A stretch of DNA of 64,000 nt from Guillardia theta CCMP2712 (GCF_000315625.1 NW_005434573.1:15440-79439), one strand, 5' to 3'; shown: positions 1-10,589, counted from the stretch's first letter. A program made the numbers and translations. The notes: generated by a model from the letters alone, not told the origin.

Positions 1-22
1 GTCGTCTTGGGCCCCATCGGCC

Positions 23-557
23 TTACGAGACGTCACTGGCGTCGCAGTCCATGTACCATGACAGCCACTCTTGGTCCTCCCCCAGCTCGTTCACGCTAGC
101 CAGCCATCCGTCATGGGTACTTTCAGTAGTAGTCGTCTCGTCCGGCACGGGGGGAGACGGTACTGCAGCCTCCATGACCAGAGTGTTGTTAGATGAGGCT
201 GCGGTCAGAGATGGCGCAGGGGCTCCTAGGTCATCCTCTAGGCCAGCTTCCGGCCAGCGGCGGTAGGGCCAGCGCTTGATGCCGATCTTGCGGCAGGCGG
301 CCTTGAGGCTGGTGAGCGAGACGCCCTGGGACACCGGGGTCAGCAGGAGGCCCTGGCGATGGGAGATGAGAAGGGTGGGGAAGGTAGCGGGGCCAAGGCG
401 AAGAAGAACTTACCAGGCGCCTTGCGGCAGACTCCTGGGGCAGGTGGAAGAGGGGCTCGAGCGTGGAGAGGGAGACGTGGACCTTGGCGAAGGAGGAGGA
501 GGGGAAGGGGGAGTCACGGGGACGTGGGGAGACCAGGACTAGGGAAGAGGCGGCCAT
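23..557 (-). CDS. RWP-RK domain protein, array copy 1
   Basis: Two exons on the minus strand: 557-414 (48 codons, start ATG at 557) and 325-23, joined over an 88-nt intron (GTAAGT...CCCAG, phase 0). The spliced product is about 148 aa. The join places residues LPQESAARRL directly before GVSLTSLKAACRK and then the diagnostic IKRWPYRRW, which is the RWP-RK DNA-binding motif with its preceding helix. The family consists of plant and algal transcription factors (nitrogen response, gamete differentiation). The protein is little more than the DNA-binding domain with a short acidic tail. Compared with copy 2 it lacks 69 bp (23 residues) of the tail, in frame; the deletion is bounded by a 5-bp GTCAT repeat. 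The last residues are DASDVS. Confidence 0.8.
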
Positions 558-865
558 GGCGCGTGGGCGGACAGGAGGGTTCAGTGCGAGGTCGGAGGTT
601 CGGGTGATGGTAAAGAGCTTCATCGATGAGTCCCAGTGAAACTACTCCTCTTCGTTTAGGATGCAAAAACTCACCCCTGGGACCCGTGGTTGCTAGTGCA
701 AGAATCCTTGAGGAGGGGGGGTAGGGTAGGGGAATACGTGGAGGCAGGGTGAATACTTACCTTTTTCAGGATAAAACTCAGCCCCACCACCCGGCCCCTT
801 AGTACTACGGGCCCGTGATGATATCGAGCCTCTATAGATCTCCCGACGAAACCATTTGCTTTGAT

Positions 866-1062
866 TCATACGTCATGCGAAGAGGAGAGGTTTGGATGGG
901 GTTGCAAGTGCTTGCAAGTGTTGTGCGAAGAGGAGAGGTTTGGATGGGGTTGATAGAGTCAAGGCTTGCAAGTGTTATGCGAAGAGGAGAGGTTTGGATG
1001 GGCTTCAAGACTTGCAAGTGCTTGCAAGTGCTATGTGAAGAGGAGAGGTTTGCAAGGGGTGG
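866..1062. repeat. Minisatellite inside array unit 1
   Basis: Four spaced copies of the core TGCGAAGAGGAGAGGTTTGG (the last with changes), separated by GCAAGTGCTTGCAAGTG-type spacers. The block is repeated in unit 2, and a single related core lies at about 5335 in the diverged DNA right of copy 3. Confidence 0.85.
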
Positions 1063-1287
1063 GAGGATTTGAATGACCTTGATCCCTTCGAGTCACTCGG
1101 GTGACTACGCCCCGGGCCGCCGGATGGGGGCCTGGCCTGTCCGGCGCCACACTAAGCCTTGCAGGCTTCGGCAGTGCGCCCCGGGCTCGCCGGCCAGTGC
1201 GACTCTGTGCTGTTGAATACTTTGTTCGAGATCCGGATCAATGCATGCATTTCCTCTTCATCTCTTCGACGCAAGCAAATAGGCAAA

Positions 1288-1908
1288 CTATACACGAGCA
1301 TGGTGACAAAGAATACGGTTGGCGAAATCGGAGGTTGGTGCAAGTATTGGGGCGTTGGATGTTGATGTCAAGAAGATGGTAATCAACGGCCTGTGTCGGG
1401 AGCTAAGGAAAGAGACGAATACCGTTGCTGCAGTGTCTGTGCAAGATGCTACAAAATGGAGCTCTCCTAGGGAGGGGGGCGGCGCAGGCGGCACCCGGAA
1501 GCAGATCAGAGAGCATCTCCATCCGACTCCATGTTGAGATCCTCCAAGCTCAGCATCTCTGACATACGTGTACTCGCCGCGATTGTCGCCTGTGCAGTCA
1601 TGCTCAAGAATGAGGTCTTCTGTCGTCCTGTTGGGTAACCTGCTTGGGCTGCTGGTTCTCACCACCTCGATCTTGTACCCTACTGGAATGGTGTAGGGTA
1701 GCATGGATGGAGGCCTGGAGGTATCCACTATCCCGACATCCATGAATGGCTGCTCCCAGTCGCACCCCATGAGGTATGAATGAGCTTCTCGGATATCATT
1801 TCCTTCCTCCCCCTCTACCTTGCACATGGCTGTGCTTGATCCGATCCCCTTGCAGTCATTCAACCTCAGTCCTGCCGTTGGGTTGGAAGGCGCAACAGGA
1901 GCAATCAT
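1288..1908 (-). CDS. Conserved 206-codon ORF of repeat unit 1, unknown
   Basis: An open frame of 206 codons begins MIAPVAPSNPTAG. It is kept open in unit 2 (3437-4057) with only a few amino-acid changes (for example E/K, D/G, R/Q). I recognise no domain. It lies upstream of RWP-RK copy 1 on the same strand, about 730 bp from that gene's start. Conservation in a young tandem repeat is weak evidence for coding, since the whole unit is near-identical. It could be a real exon, a neighbour gene duplicated with the RWP-RK gene, or a chance frame. Confidence 0.3.
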   Translation of the reverse strand: MIAPVAPSNPTAGLRLNDCKGIGSSTAMCKVEGEEGNDIREAHSYLMGCDWEQPFMDVGIVDTSRPPSMLPYTIPVGYKIEVVRTSSPSRLPNRTTEDLILEHDCTGDNRGEYTYVRDAELGGSQHGVGWRCSLICFRVPPAPPPSLGELHFVASCTDTAATVFVSFLSSRHRPLITIFLTSTSNAPILAPTSDFANRILCHHARV

Positions 1909-2101
1909 GCCGGGCCTTCTTCTCCCGTCGGGTCAAGGGCATGCATCTCGTCTCCTGATCCTTACGACGTCAGGGCTAGAGACCCAGCAGTGTGTTGAGC
2001 TTCTTCTATCAATCGTTGAACATACACTCTTATCATGCGCTCTAGTGCAATGAGACATAAAAGTACAAACAGCTGCATGTCGTCTTGGGCCTCATCGGCC
2101 T

Positions 2102-2705
2102 TCAGACGGTACTGGCGTCGCAGTCCATGTACCATGACAACCACTCTTGGTCCTCCCCCAGCTCGTTCACGCTAGCCAGCCATCCGTCATCCCTCTCTGC
2201 TACAGGCGCAGGAGGTTGTGCCTCGGCTAGAGAGCTTCTCGGCTCGGTCTCGGTGAGGTCATGGGTACTTTCAGTAGTAGTCGTCTCGTCCGGCACGGGG
2301 GGAGACGGTACTGCAGCCTCCATGACCAGAGTGTTGGTAGATGAGGCTGCGGTCAGAGATGGCGCAGGGGCTCCTAGGTCATCCTCTAGGTCAGCTTCCG
2401 GCCAGCGGCGGTAGGGCCAGCGCTTGATGCCGATCTTGCGGCAGGCGGCCTTGAGGCTGGTGAGCGAGACGCCCTGGGACACCAGGGTCAGCAGGAGGCC
2501 CTGGCGATGGGAGATGAGAAGGGTGGGGAAGGTAGCGGGGCCAAGGCGAAGAAGAACTTACCAGGCGCCTTGCGGCAGACTCCTGGGGCAGGTGGAAGAG
2601 GGGCTCGAGCGTGGAGAGGGAGACGTGGACCTTGGCGAAGGAGGAGAAGGGGAAGGGGGAGTCGCGGGGACGTGGGGAGACCAGGACTAGGGAAGAGGCG
2701 GCCAT
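2102..2705 (-). CDS. RWP-RK domain protein, array copy 2 (longest)
   Basis: Exon 1 is 2705-2562 (48 codons); exon 2 is 2473-2102; the intron is 88 nt with GTAAGT donor and CCCAG acceptor. The product is 171 aa. Residues 27-73 give the RWP-RK motif: a predicted helix containing STLEPLFHLPQESAARRL, then GVSLTSLKAACRK and KRWPYRRW. After it comes a proline-, glutamate- and threonine-rich tail ending ELGEDQEWLSWYMDCDASTV. This copy keeps both the 69 bp missing from copy 1 and the 16 bp missing from copy 3, so it is probably closest to the ancestral unit. A nuclear DNA-binding role is inferred from the family; targets are unknown. Confidence 0.82.
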
Positions 2706-3006
2706 GGCGCGTGGGCGGACAGGAGGGTTCAGTGCGAGGTTCGGGTGATGGTAAAGAGCTTCATCGATGAGTCCCAGTGAAACTACTCCTCTTCGTTTAG
2801 GATGCAAAAACTCACCCCTGGGACCCGTGGTTGCTAGTGCAAGAATCCTTGAGGAGGGGGGGTAGGGTAGGGGAATACGTGGAGGCAGGGTGAATACTTA
2901 CCTTTTTCAGGATAAAACTCAGCCCCACCACCCGGCCCCTTAGTACTACGGGCCCGTGATGATATCGAGCCTCTATAGATCTCCCGACGAAACCATTTGC
3001 TTTGAT

Positions 3007-3203
3007 TCATACGTCATGCGAAGAGGAGAGGTTTGGATGGGGTTGCAAGTGCTTGCAAGTGTTGTGCGAAGAGGAGAGGTTTGGATGGGGTTGATAGAGT
3101 CAAGGCTTGCAAGTGTTATGCGAAGAGGAGAGGTTTGGATGGGCTTCAAGACTTGCAAGTGCTTGCAAGTGCTATGTGAAGAGGAGAGGTTTGCAAGGGG
3201 TGG
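3007..3203. repeat. Minisatellite inside array unit 2
   Basis: Same four-core block as at 866-1062, essentially base for base, offset by 2141 bp. Confidence 0.85.
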
Positions 3204-3436
3204 GAGGATTTGAATGACCTTGATCCCTTCGAGTCACTCGGGTGACTACGCCCCGGGCCGCCGGATGGGGGCCTGGCCTGTCCGGCGCCACACTAAGCCT
3301 TGCAGGCTTCGGCAGTGCGCCCCGGGCTCGCCGGCCAGTGCGACTCTGTGCCACGGTGCTGTTGAATACTTTGTTCGAGATCCGGATCAATGCATGCATT
3401 TCCTCTTCATCTCTTCGACGCAAGCAAATAGGCAAA

Positions 3437-4057
3437 CTATACACGAGCATGGTGACAAAGAATGCGGTTGGCGAAATCGGAGGTTGGTGCAAGTATTGGG
3501 GCGTTGGATGTTGATGTCAAGAAGATGGTAATCAACGGCCTGTGTTGGGAGCTAAGGAAAGAGACGAATACCGTTGCTGCAGTGTCTGTGCAAGATGCTA
3601 CAAAATGGAGCTCTCCTAGGGAGGGGGGCGGCGCAGGCGGCACCCGGAAGCAGATCAGAGAGCATCTCCATCCGACTCCATGTTGAGATCCTCCAAGCTC
3701 AGCATCTCTGACATACGTGTACTCGCCGCGATTGTCGCCTGTGCAGTCATGCTCAAGAATGAGGTCTTCTGTCGTCCTGTTGGGTAACCTGCTTGGGCTG
3801 CTGGTTCTCACCACCTCGATCTTGTACCCTACTGGAATGGTGTAGGGTAGCATGGATGGAGGCCTGGAGGTATCCACTATCCCGACATCCATGAATGGCT
3901 GCTCCCAGTCGCACCCCATGAGGTATGAATGAGCTTCTCGGATACCATTTCCTTCCTTCCCCTCTACCTTGCACATGGCTGTGCTTGATCCGATCCCCTT
4001 GCAGTCATTCAACCTCAGTCCTGCCGTTGGGTTGGAAGGCGCAACAGGAGCAATCAT
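3437..4057 (-). CDS. Conserved 206-codon ORF of repeat unit 2, unknown
   Basis: Counterpart of 1288-1908, open over the same 206 codons, with a handful of substitutions. No known domain was seen. The unit-3 equivalent is absent because the similarity to unit 3 breaks down before it. Confidence 0.3.
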   Translation of the reverse strand: MIAPVAPSNPTAGLRLNDCKGIGSSTAMCKVEGKEGNGIREAHSYLMGCDWEQPFMDVGIVDTSRPPSMLPYTIPVGYKIEVVRTSSPSRLPNRTTEDLILEHDCTGDNRGEYTYVRDAELGGSQHGVGWRCSLICFRVPPAPPPSLGELHFVASCTDTAATVFVSFLSSQHRPLITIFLTSTSNAPILAPTSDFANRILCHHARV

Positions 4058-4250
4058 GCCGGGCCTTCTTCTCCCGTCGGGTCAAGGGCATGCATCTCGT
4101 CTCCTGATCCTTACGACGTCAGGGCTAGAGACCCAGCAGTGTGTTGAGCTTCTTCTATCAATCGTTGAACATACACTCTTATCACGCGCTCTAGTGCAAT
4201 GAGACATAACAGTACAAACAGCTGCATGTCGTCTTGGGCCTCATCGGCCT

Positions 4251-4838
4251 TCAGACGGTACTGGCGTCGCAGTCCATGTACCATGACAACCACTCTTGGT
4301 CCTCCCCCAGCTCGTTCACGCTAGCCAGCCATCCGTCATCCCTCTCTGCTACAGGCGCAGGAGGTTGTGCCTCGGATGGAGTGCTTCTCGGCTCGGTCTC
4401 GGTGAGGTCATGGGTACTTTCAGTAGTAGTCGTCTCGTCCGGCACGGGGGGAGACGGTACTGCAGCCTCCATGATGAGGCTGCGGTCAGAGATGGCGCAG
4501 GGGCTCCTAGGTCATCCTCTAGGCCAGCTTCCGGCCAGCGGCGGTAGGGCCAGCGCTTGATGCCGATCTTGCGGCAGGCGGCCTTGAGGCTGGTGAGCGA
4601 GACGCCCTGGGACACCGGGGTCAGCAGGAGGCCCTGGCGATGGGAGATGAGAAGCGTTGGGAAGGTAGCGGGGCCAAGGCGAAGAAGAACTTACCAGGCG
4701 CCTTGCGGCAGACTCCTGGGGCAGGTGGAAGAGGGGCTCGAGCGTGGAGAGGGAGACGTGGACCTTGGCGAAGGAGGAGGAGGGGAAGGGGGAGTCACGG
4801 GGACGTGGGGAGACCAGGACTAGGGAAGAGGCGGCCAT
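4251..4838 (-). pseudogene. RWP-RK copy 3, tail frameshifted
   Basis: Exon 1 (4838-4695) and the splice signals are intact, and exon 2 from 4606 still encodes the full RWP-RK motif. A 16-bp deletion (the segment CCAGAGTGTTGGTAGA of copy 2 is missing near 4470) then shifts the frame. Translation would end at 4349 with an unrelated arginine-rich tail, giving about 133 aa. The original tail frame survives out of phase at 4472-4251. The gene could still give a working DNA-binding domain with a new C-terminus; calling it a pseudogene is a judgement. Confidence 0.65.
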
Positions 4839-5039
4839 GGCGCGTGGGCGGACAGGAGGGTTCAGTGCGAGGTCGGAGGTTCGGGTGATGGTAAAGAGCT
4901 TCATCGATGAGTCCCAGTGAAACTACTCCTCTTCGTTTAGGCCCATGATGCCAAAACTCACCCCTGGGACCCGTGGTTGCTAGTGCAAGAATCCTTGAGG
5001 AGGGGGGGTAGGGTAGGGGAATACGTGGAGGCAGGGTGT

Positions 5040-6140
5040 GTACTCACCCTTTTCAGGCAATAACTCATCCCCACCATCGGATGATCCAATAGTAATAATG
5101 GGCAGTGTCAGGGTCAAGCCTCCTCGACTCTCCTGATTGTCCTCGTACTCATCTTTAACTTAACTTTGAGTAAAGACCGGAATAATGGGCCAGTGGGTTT
5201 GAGGCTCACGGACTCGGCGAGCCTCTATAGATCTGAGATCTGATCTCCCGACGACTGAAACCGTTTCAACCGTGACGGTTTTGGTAGGGGGCCCGGGCAG
5301 AGGTTTCGATGGGTTGCAACGGCCCGTGTTATCGCGGCGAAGAGGAGAGGTTTGGATGGGGAGGGAGGATTTGGATCATTTTGATCGGAGTCCGACCTCT
5401 CACTGCGCCCCGTCATCCGCGAACTTACCGGAAGGCCGGAGCCTCGGAGGAGAGGTTTTGATGCCCGGCCCGGCTGAGGGGTGGCAGACTCCGGGGTCGC
5501 CGGATCAGTTGCCAGCGGCCGCACACTGCACGCAGCCTGCAGCGGTTGACAACTGGCACAGTTTTCAGGACGCCATGCGGCCCTCCCTCCGGAGGGACCG
5601 AGCCTCGTAGTATCATGCCATGCCGGCGGGCGGCCGTCCGAGCGGCCGCGGCCGCTGGGCCTGGCTGAGGCGCCGGGCCCGCCGCCCGGCGGCCCGAGGA
5701 TCCGGTCGGAGCCGGGCACGCCGGCGTGGCGCCTGGCCCGGAACTCTTGAGTGGAACTCACGCCTTGGGTGAGGAACGTCCGCTGGCATATGGAGCGATA
5801 CAACAGCGGAGGGGGAAGGTAAGCAGCCCACGACGCGGCAGACGCTGAAGCCATCGCCATCCTAGTGATCATCATCGTCCTAGTGATCATCATCATCCAC
5901 ACCCTTGCCATTGTTATTGCAAACCTTGGCATCGAAGTTTTGTGTCTCCTCTCTCTTCTGACGAACAACTTCTGCTCATCCTCCTCACTTGATCCAAAAA
6001 AGAATCTCAGTTGTTTCTCCTGCCCTGTTTCATCTGATCTATCTCGATGGCAGCCAAGATAATCTCCGATGTGGCGAGCAAGCGATGAGTTGAGAAGGCT
6101 GGGACATCCGAAATGTCTTCGACCGCCCTCCTGCACCTGG
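5040..6140. other. Diverged repeat remnant and GC-rich patch; no gene supported
   Basis: 5040-5400 holds eroded pieces of the array unit. 5490-5740 is a GC-rich patch (GCGGCCGCGGCCGCTGGGCC and similar). 5860-5910 holds an imperfect repeat of CCTAGTGATCATCATC. A 303-codon minus-strand frame spans 5225-6136 but is low-complexity and crosses the GC patch, so I do not call it. The 3' part should contain the promoter of the plus-strand gene at 6163. Confidence 0.6.
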
Positions 6141-6162
6141 TGTGATCCTTCAGCGAAAGAAG

Positions 6163-9160
6163 ATGTCGACGATCTTCACTTCAGTCCTGCTGCTGGGATG
6201 CTTGCTGTACTGCACAAGTGACATCGGACAAGAGCACCGCATCCATATCTACAAGGCAGCATTCCCGCTCAGGGGAGGTGTCAAGGGGTCAGCGGGAGGC
6301 AACAACTTCCTCCTCCTGCCTAGATCGGTTGCCCTCCTCCGAATGAGACAGCTGCGCGAGCAGCAGGCAGCCAACACACAGCAGGAGGAGCTGGGGGCTG
6401 GGGCAGTGCGTCTGGCAGTGAATCGGAGTGATGATGGACACAACGAGACTCTGAGCAGAGCGAAGACACCAGGGTATGTCAACGCAGAGTTGAACGAGGA
6501 CGAGCTGGGAAGGGTAAGAATTCCTCCTCATGCTTGCTGCCCCTGTTTCCCCTGCTTCTCATGCTCGTTCGTATCCTTTCTACTTCCTTATATCTCTCAC
6601 TTTTCTCTCATGTCACCTTCTCCTTTCGTTCCCTTTGTTCTCTTGGAAATATTCCGCAGCTCTGGTGAATTTCATACCCGTATGATTTTTTGTTTCAAAT
6701 CCAGAACTTGATATCTGAGTTTTTCTCCAAACCACTTGTGAGAGAATCCAAGAAAACGTCACACTCCACCGTTGCCGCAATCAACAGCTCCATCGCGGTG
6801 AATTGGCTGGAAACCATGTCTAAGCACGTCAAGAGTGCATGGATAATGGAACGAAGCTTCCTTGCTCTGAAGAACATCTTCCAGAATCAGAACAACGTGG
6901 ACACGTTTGTTGAGAATGGTCTGATGGACCTGATAGACAGAGTTTTGAGCTCTCACGCTGACAGGCCCGAGGTCATTGCAGTTGGTCTCGACACGCTGAG
7001 AATCATCTTCGAGAACAGCCCACCCTCAAGAAGAACCTTCCTTGGATCCATGGGCCTTGGAGCTGTTTTTAGAGCGACTTCCAAGGATACCGAGGAGACG
7101 AGACTGATCCCACGTGTCCTCGACGTGTTGCTGCTGCTAAAAGATGATCTGCAGTTCACAGCCACAAGTGACATTCAGAAATTCTCCAGGGCCTTTGAAG
7201 GAATCCTGAGTAGCAGCAGACATGATAGAGAGACGTTGAATTGCGCAGCAAGACTTCTGTACGAAATCCACATGCTTCATGACGACGTGTTCTTTGACTT
7301 TCATGACGAGACCTCGTCTATCATCGTCGAGCTGTACCGCAGCTCAAAGACAGAAGAAGAGAGATTCCAGCACGTTGTGCTGATGTCTGCAGTGTTGAAC
7401 GCCTCGACATCCTCGGTTGTCACTTGCGAAGTGCACGAACTTTTGCAGGAAATCGCTGAAGCAGGAGGGCAGCAAGGGGCCCTTGCAAGGTGCTGCCTAT
7501 CCATGACATGCGTCAAGGAGTACTTGGGAGGCCAGCGAGAAGTGTTGGAAGAGAAGAAGTTTGGAGGTGATGTCTCAACGCAGTACAAGTCTCAATTTGA
7601 TGATTGCATACAGGCATGAACAGTCTCGACCTCCTTGCTCGCCTAACCATGGAAGGGGAGGAGGCAGAGGGCGATGGGGATGGAGGGGAGGAAGGGGAGG
7701 AAGGTGAAGGGGAGCAAGAGGAGCAGAAAGATGGGGAGGAAGGAGACAAATTTGAGCTAGGCGAATCGCAAACTTTGTCGGTGAAGGAGACAGAGACGGA
7801 CCAGCTGAGCTGCGAGGACAAGGCGGACGAGGCAGTAGGGAGCAATCATGAACTCTTCGACATGCCCAGCAGGGACTCGGACTCCGAAGACGGCAGCAGC
7901 GGGCTCTTTCAGGGGAACAACGACGGGCAGGAGGAGTTTGGCAGGGAGCCTCTAGCCTTGCAGGAAGACGGACAGTGGACTGGAGGCGAGGGAAGGGAGG
8001 GAGGAGGACGGAGCGAGTGGATTGAAGTACAGTTGGACGATCTGTTCCAGAGCCCCCAGGATTTCTCCTACGCACACTGCAGCTATGACTTCGTCGATCA
8101 TCCGCACTTGCACGAGATGGGGAGGGAGGAGATGCTGAACTTCGAGGGAGGAGGAGGAGCAGGAGGAGCAGGAGGAGGAGCAGGAGGAGCAGGAGGAGGA
8201 GCAGGAGAAGAGATTCCGCTAATGACAGGAGCTGTATTCCAGTCACGGCCAGGTCAATCTACTGATGCCCAGGAGGCAATCTCTTCTCCTCGTCGTTCTG
8301 GTGGAAAAAGATCGAAGCCAGCGGCTGAGTTGTCGGGGGATCAACTGCTGAAGAGACCAGACTTTGCTGCCTGCCTCGAGAAGCTGATCCGCAAGTTCCA
8401 GCTGAAGAACCTACGGCTGGAGTCACAGCGGAAGGGGAGGAGGGGGAAGCAGATGCAAGAGACGGACAAGGCGAAGAAACTGAGGATCCTCCGGCAGGTC
8501 ACAGACTTCCTCTTCCGCATCGAGAGGGCCCACTGGGAGTATCTCGACCAGCATCGCAAGGACAACCCAAGGCTGCCCTCCCTGCGCTTCGCCTCCTTTG
8601 CTAAGCACGTCTTCCTGCGCATCCCCATGCTCGCACCTCTCTCCAAGATGGAGGACATCGGCACGCTCCTCAAGCACTTCAGCCGCGTCAAGGCTGGCAC
8701 GCGCTCCTGCGGTGCTATCATCCTGAACCCTTCCTGCGACAAGTGCGTCCTGGTGCGGGGGTTCAAGTCGTCAGCCTTCGGGTGGCCCAAGGGGAAGGTC
8801 GAGCACTGGGAGAGTGACGCTACGTGTGCCATCAGGGAGGTACAGGAGGAGGTTGGACTTGACATCTCCTCCCTCCTCAACGAGACCGACTCCATCTCCC
8901 TCAAGCTGCAGCACAAGGACACCAACGGCATCACTACCAGGAGCGTCCTCCGCCTCTTCATCATCCGCCCTGTGTCGGAAGACACGCCTCTGTGCTGCAC
9001 TACCAAGAACGAGATCTCGGAGATCCGATGGTTTGATGTCAACCAGCTCCCGTCCGGCTCCTCTCTCGTAGGAAGGAAGGCCGACAACAGCTTCTGGCTC
9101 GTCCCTCCTGTTGTGAAGTCCCTTCGGCACTGGCTCAGGGTCAAGGCCCCGCGCGGCTGA
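6163..9160 (+). CDS. DCP2-type Nudix decapping-like enzyme with secretory-type leader and N-terminal helical region
   Basis: Three exons: 6163-6513, 6705-7566, 7614-9160 (introns 191 and 47 nt), about 919 aa. The second intron (GTGATG...ATACAG) puts GGA-G|GC in frame with the downstream ORF. If it is retained, translation stops at 7619. Residues 1-20 form a hydrophobic signal peptide (MSTIFTSVLLLGCLLYC), followed by a stretch ending AAFPLRGG. Residues about 118-400 are helical and ARM-like. A very acidic Glu/Gly linker follows, with a GGAGGGAGGAGGG run. The C-terminal 270 residues match DCP2: box-A-like segment with FRIERAHWEYLDQH, then CGAIILN and the Nudix box (GKVEHWESDATCAIREVQEEVGLD split around GX5EX7REUXEEXGU, catalytic Glu present). 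DCP2 removes the mRNA 5' cap. The leader suggests secretion or periplastid import rather than the cytosol. An alternative start is at 6142. Confidence 0.7.
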
Positions 9161-9164
9161 CCGT

Positions 9165-10010
9165 GACCTGGAGGACCGAGGGTCGGCAAGGCAGCGGCCG
9201 CAGGCACCGATGAGAAGCTAGAGAGATCTCGCAGGAGGAGGAGGCTCGGAGGAGCCTGAGGAGCCTCGGACGTCGAATGGTACGGTCGAGGGCAGTGGGA
9301 AAGGTCGGAGTTCGAGGCTTTGGGAAATGACGATCTGCCGGGCGGCCGCCGGGCTTCGGCAGGCCGGCCCGGTAGGTGACGGTGCGGCACCATCATTCAT
9401 GCGTGCATGTATCATAGTACCTCATGAGACACACGGGCCGAATTTGCGGGAGTCCGACCCGAGCCCGTCAGGCCACTCGGAGCCATTCGGTCACTATAGC
9501 GCAATGCTGGCTGAGTGCAGTGCCCCAGGCCGTACCGTACGGTCTCTAAACTTGAAACTTTCCGTTTTATTGACTGGAAAAGGAAAGGCAAACCGAAAAA
9601 CTAACTGAGGCTAAAAAGTTTTCAAAACACCCAAAAACATTGACTAGAGTGTGATGAGCCGTTAGAGTTGTCAAGTCCCTTTTGATGACCCTTGAGAATG
9701 GAGGGGAAGGAGGAGGAGAAGGAGGAGAAGGAGGAGAGAGGGGAGGGAGAGAAAGAACAATAAGGAGTCGTGTAGTCTTAAAGCAAAGATCGGGAGACAT
9801 CAGGAAAAGGGAAGGAAGAGCTCACGACAAGGTGCAGCCAGGCGGTCGAAACTATCAAGACGGAGGATGGAGAGATGTGAAACATGATAACTGATGACTA
9901 GAGAGAAAGGACGATAGTTATGGAGTGAGGAGAGAGGGGAGGGGTGAAGATGTTAGGAGCAGTGCTATGTGATATGATGCGAGCACAACCACAAATTACA
10001 TAAAGTTCAA
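9165..10010. other. Intergenic: GC-rich patch then purine-rich DNA
   Basis: 9330-9550 is GC-rich, with GGGCGGCCGCCGGGC and GCCGTACCGTACGG, words shared with the larger islands downstream. 9690-9960 is strongly purine-rich (GGAGGAGAAGGAGG). No convincing gene was seen. Confidence 0.7.
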
Positions 10011-10130
10011 CCTGTCATGCTGCCAGGGCACCTCAGAGGCAAGGTGTCACCTTGTAGCTCAAGCTCCAGCTGCTCCGGCTCGTTTCTTTCCCCTGATCAT
10101 TATCTTGTGAAGGTACCGGCAGGCTGTGAG

Positions 10131-10589
10131 ATGAACCTGCCATTCAACGGAGGGAGCGAGTGGCCGGACGTTTTCGACTTCTTCAAACGGGGGGATGACA
10201 GCGAGGGAGAGGGGACGCTCACTCTAGGAAGGAGGCAGCAGAAGGAGGCTAAGACAAGAGATGGGACAGAGGATCCCCGAAGAAAGGATCCTCTCAGAAA
10301 GAGCTCATTTCAAGGGGACACGCACGAACTCAAGGAGATGCTTGCGAGCTGCAAGCCTTCTCAGATCGAGGTGGTTGCTGCGAAATCGCATGCAGAGGTG
10401 ATGGAGAAGGCAAGGATGGCTGCCCAGAAGATCATTGGAGCAGCGCATGATCGCAGATATTTCGTCCTGGACAAGAAGGTCGAGGCAGAAATTGTTATCA
10501 AACAGGTGCTGGCAGAAGCAGAAGCAGAAAACAAGCCCAAGGACATTGTCCTCGGCAAACTGCGCATGAAGGAAATATCGCGAGTGTGA
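10131..10589 (+). CDS. Small alpha-helical protein, unknown
   Basis: The frame from the ATG at 10131 gives 152 aa; an in-frame ATG lies upstream at 10017, but its extension is serine-rich and includes splice-like signals. The N-terminus has WPDVFDFF. The C-terminal 90 residues are Ala/Glu/Lys-rich and should be helical (AKSHAEVMEKARMAAQKII, EAEIVIKQVLAEAEAEN). No family was recognised. It converges with the minus-strand gene at 10601; the stop codons are only 11 bp apart. Confidence 0.5.
   Translation: MNLPFNGGSEWPDVFDFFKRGDDSEGEGTLTLGRRQQKEAKTRDGTEDPRRKDPLRKSSFQGDTHELKEMLASCKPSQIEVVAAKSHAEVMEKARMAAQKIIGAAHDRRYFVLDKKVEAEIVIKQVLAEAEAENKPKDIVLGKLRMKEISRV

Larger units (their letters stand above)
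1..5080. repeat. Tandem array of a 2.15-kb gene-bearing repeat
   Basis: The same sequence recurs at offsets of about 2141-2149 bp. The block around 276 returns at 2424 and 4557, and the block at 815 returns at 2956. Copies 1 and 2 are near-identical over the full unit. Copy 3 is similar up to about 5040 and then diverges, although related words (the GAAGAGGAGAGGTTTGGATGG repeat and a CTCTATAGATCT block) reappear at 5220-5360. The first bases of the window already match the end of a unit (2080 onward), so the array probably continues to the left. Each unit holds one RWP-RK gene (minus strand), a 22-bp-class minisatellite, a short GC-rich patch (about 1090-1200) and, in copies 1 and 2, a conserved 206-codon ORF. 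Confidence 0.95.

Noticed and set aside
5225-6136. 303-codon minus-strand ORF
   Set aside because: Crosses a GC-rich patch and eroded repeat, low-complexity (Met/Ile runs from GATCATCATC repeats, Pro/Arg/Gly from GC), no domain, no splice logic.
7575-9396. Long minus-strand frames opposite the DCP2 gene
   Set aside because: Leu, Ser and Pro runs mirror the acidic/Gly repeats of the plus-strand exon; shadows of a gene with clear motifs.
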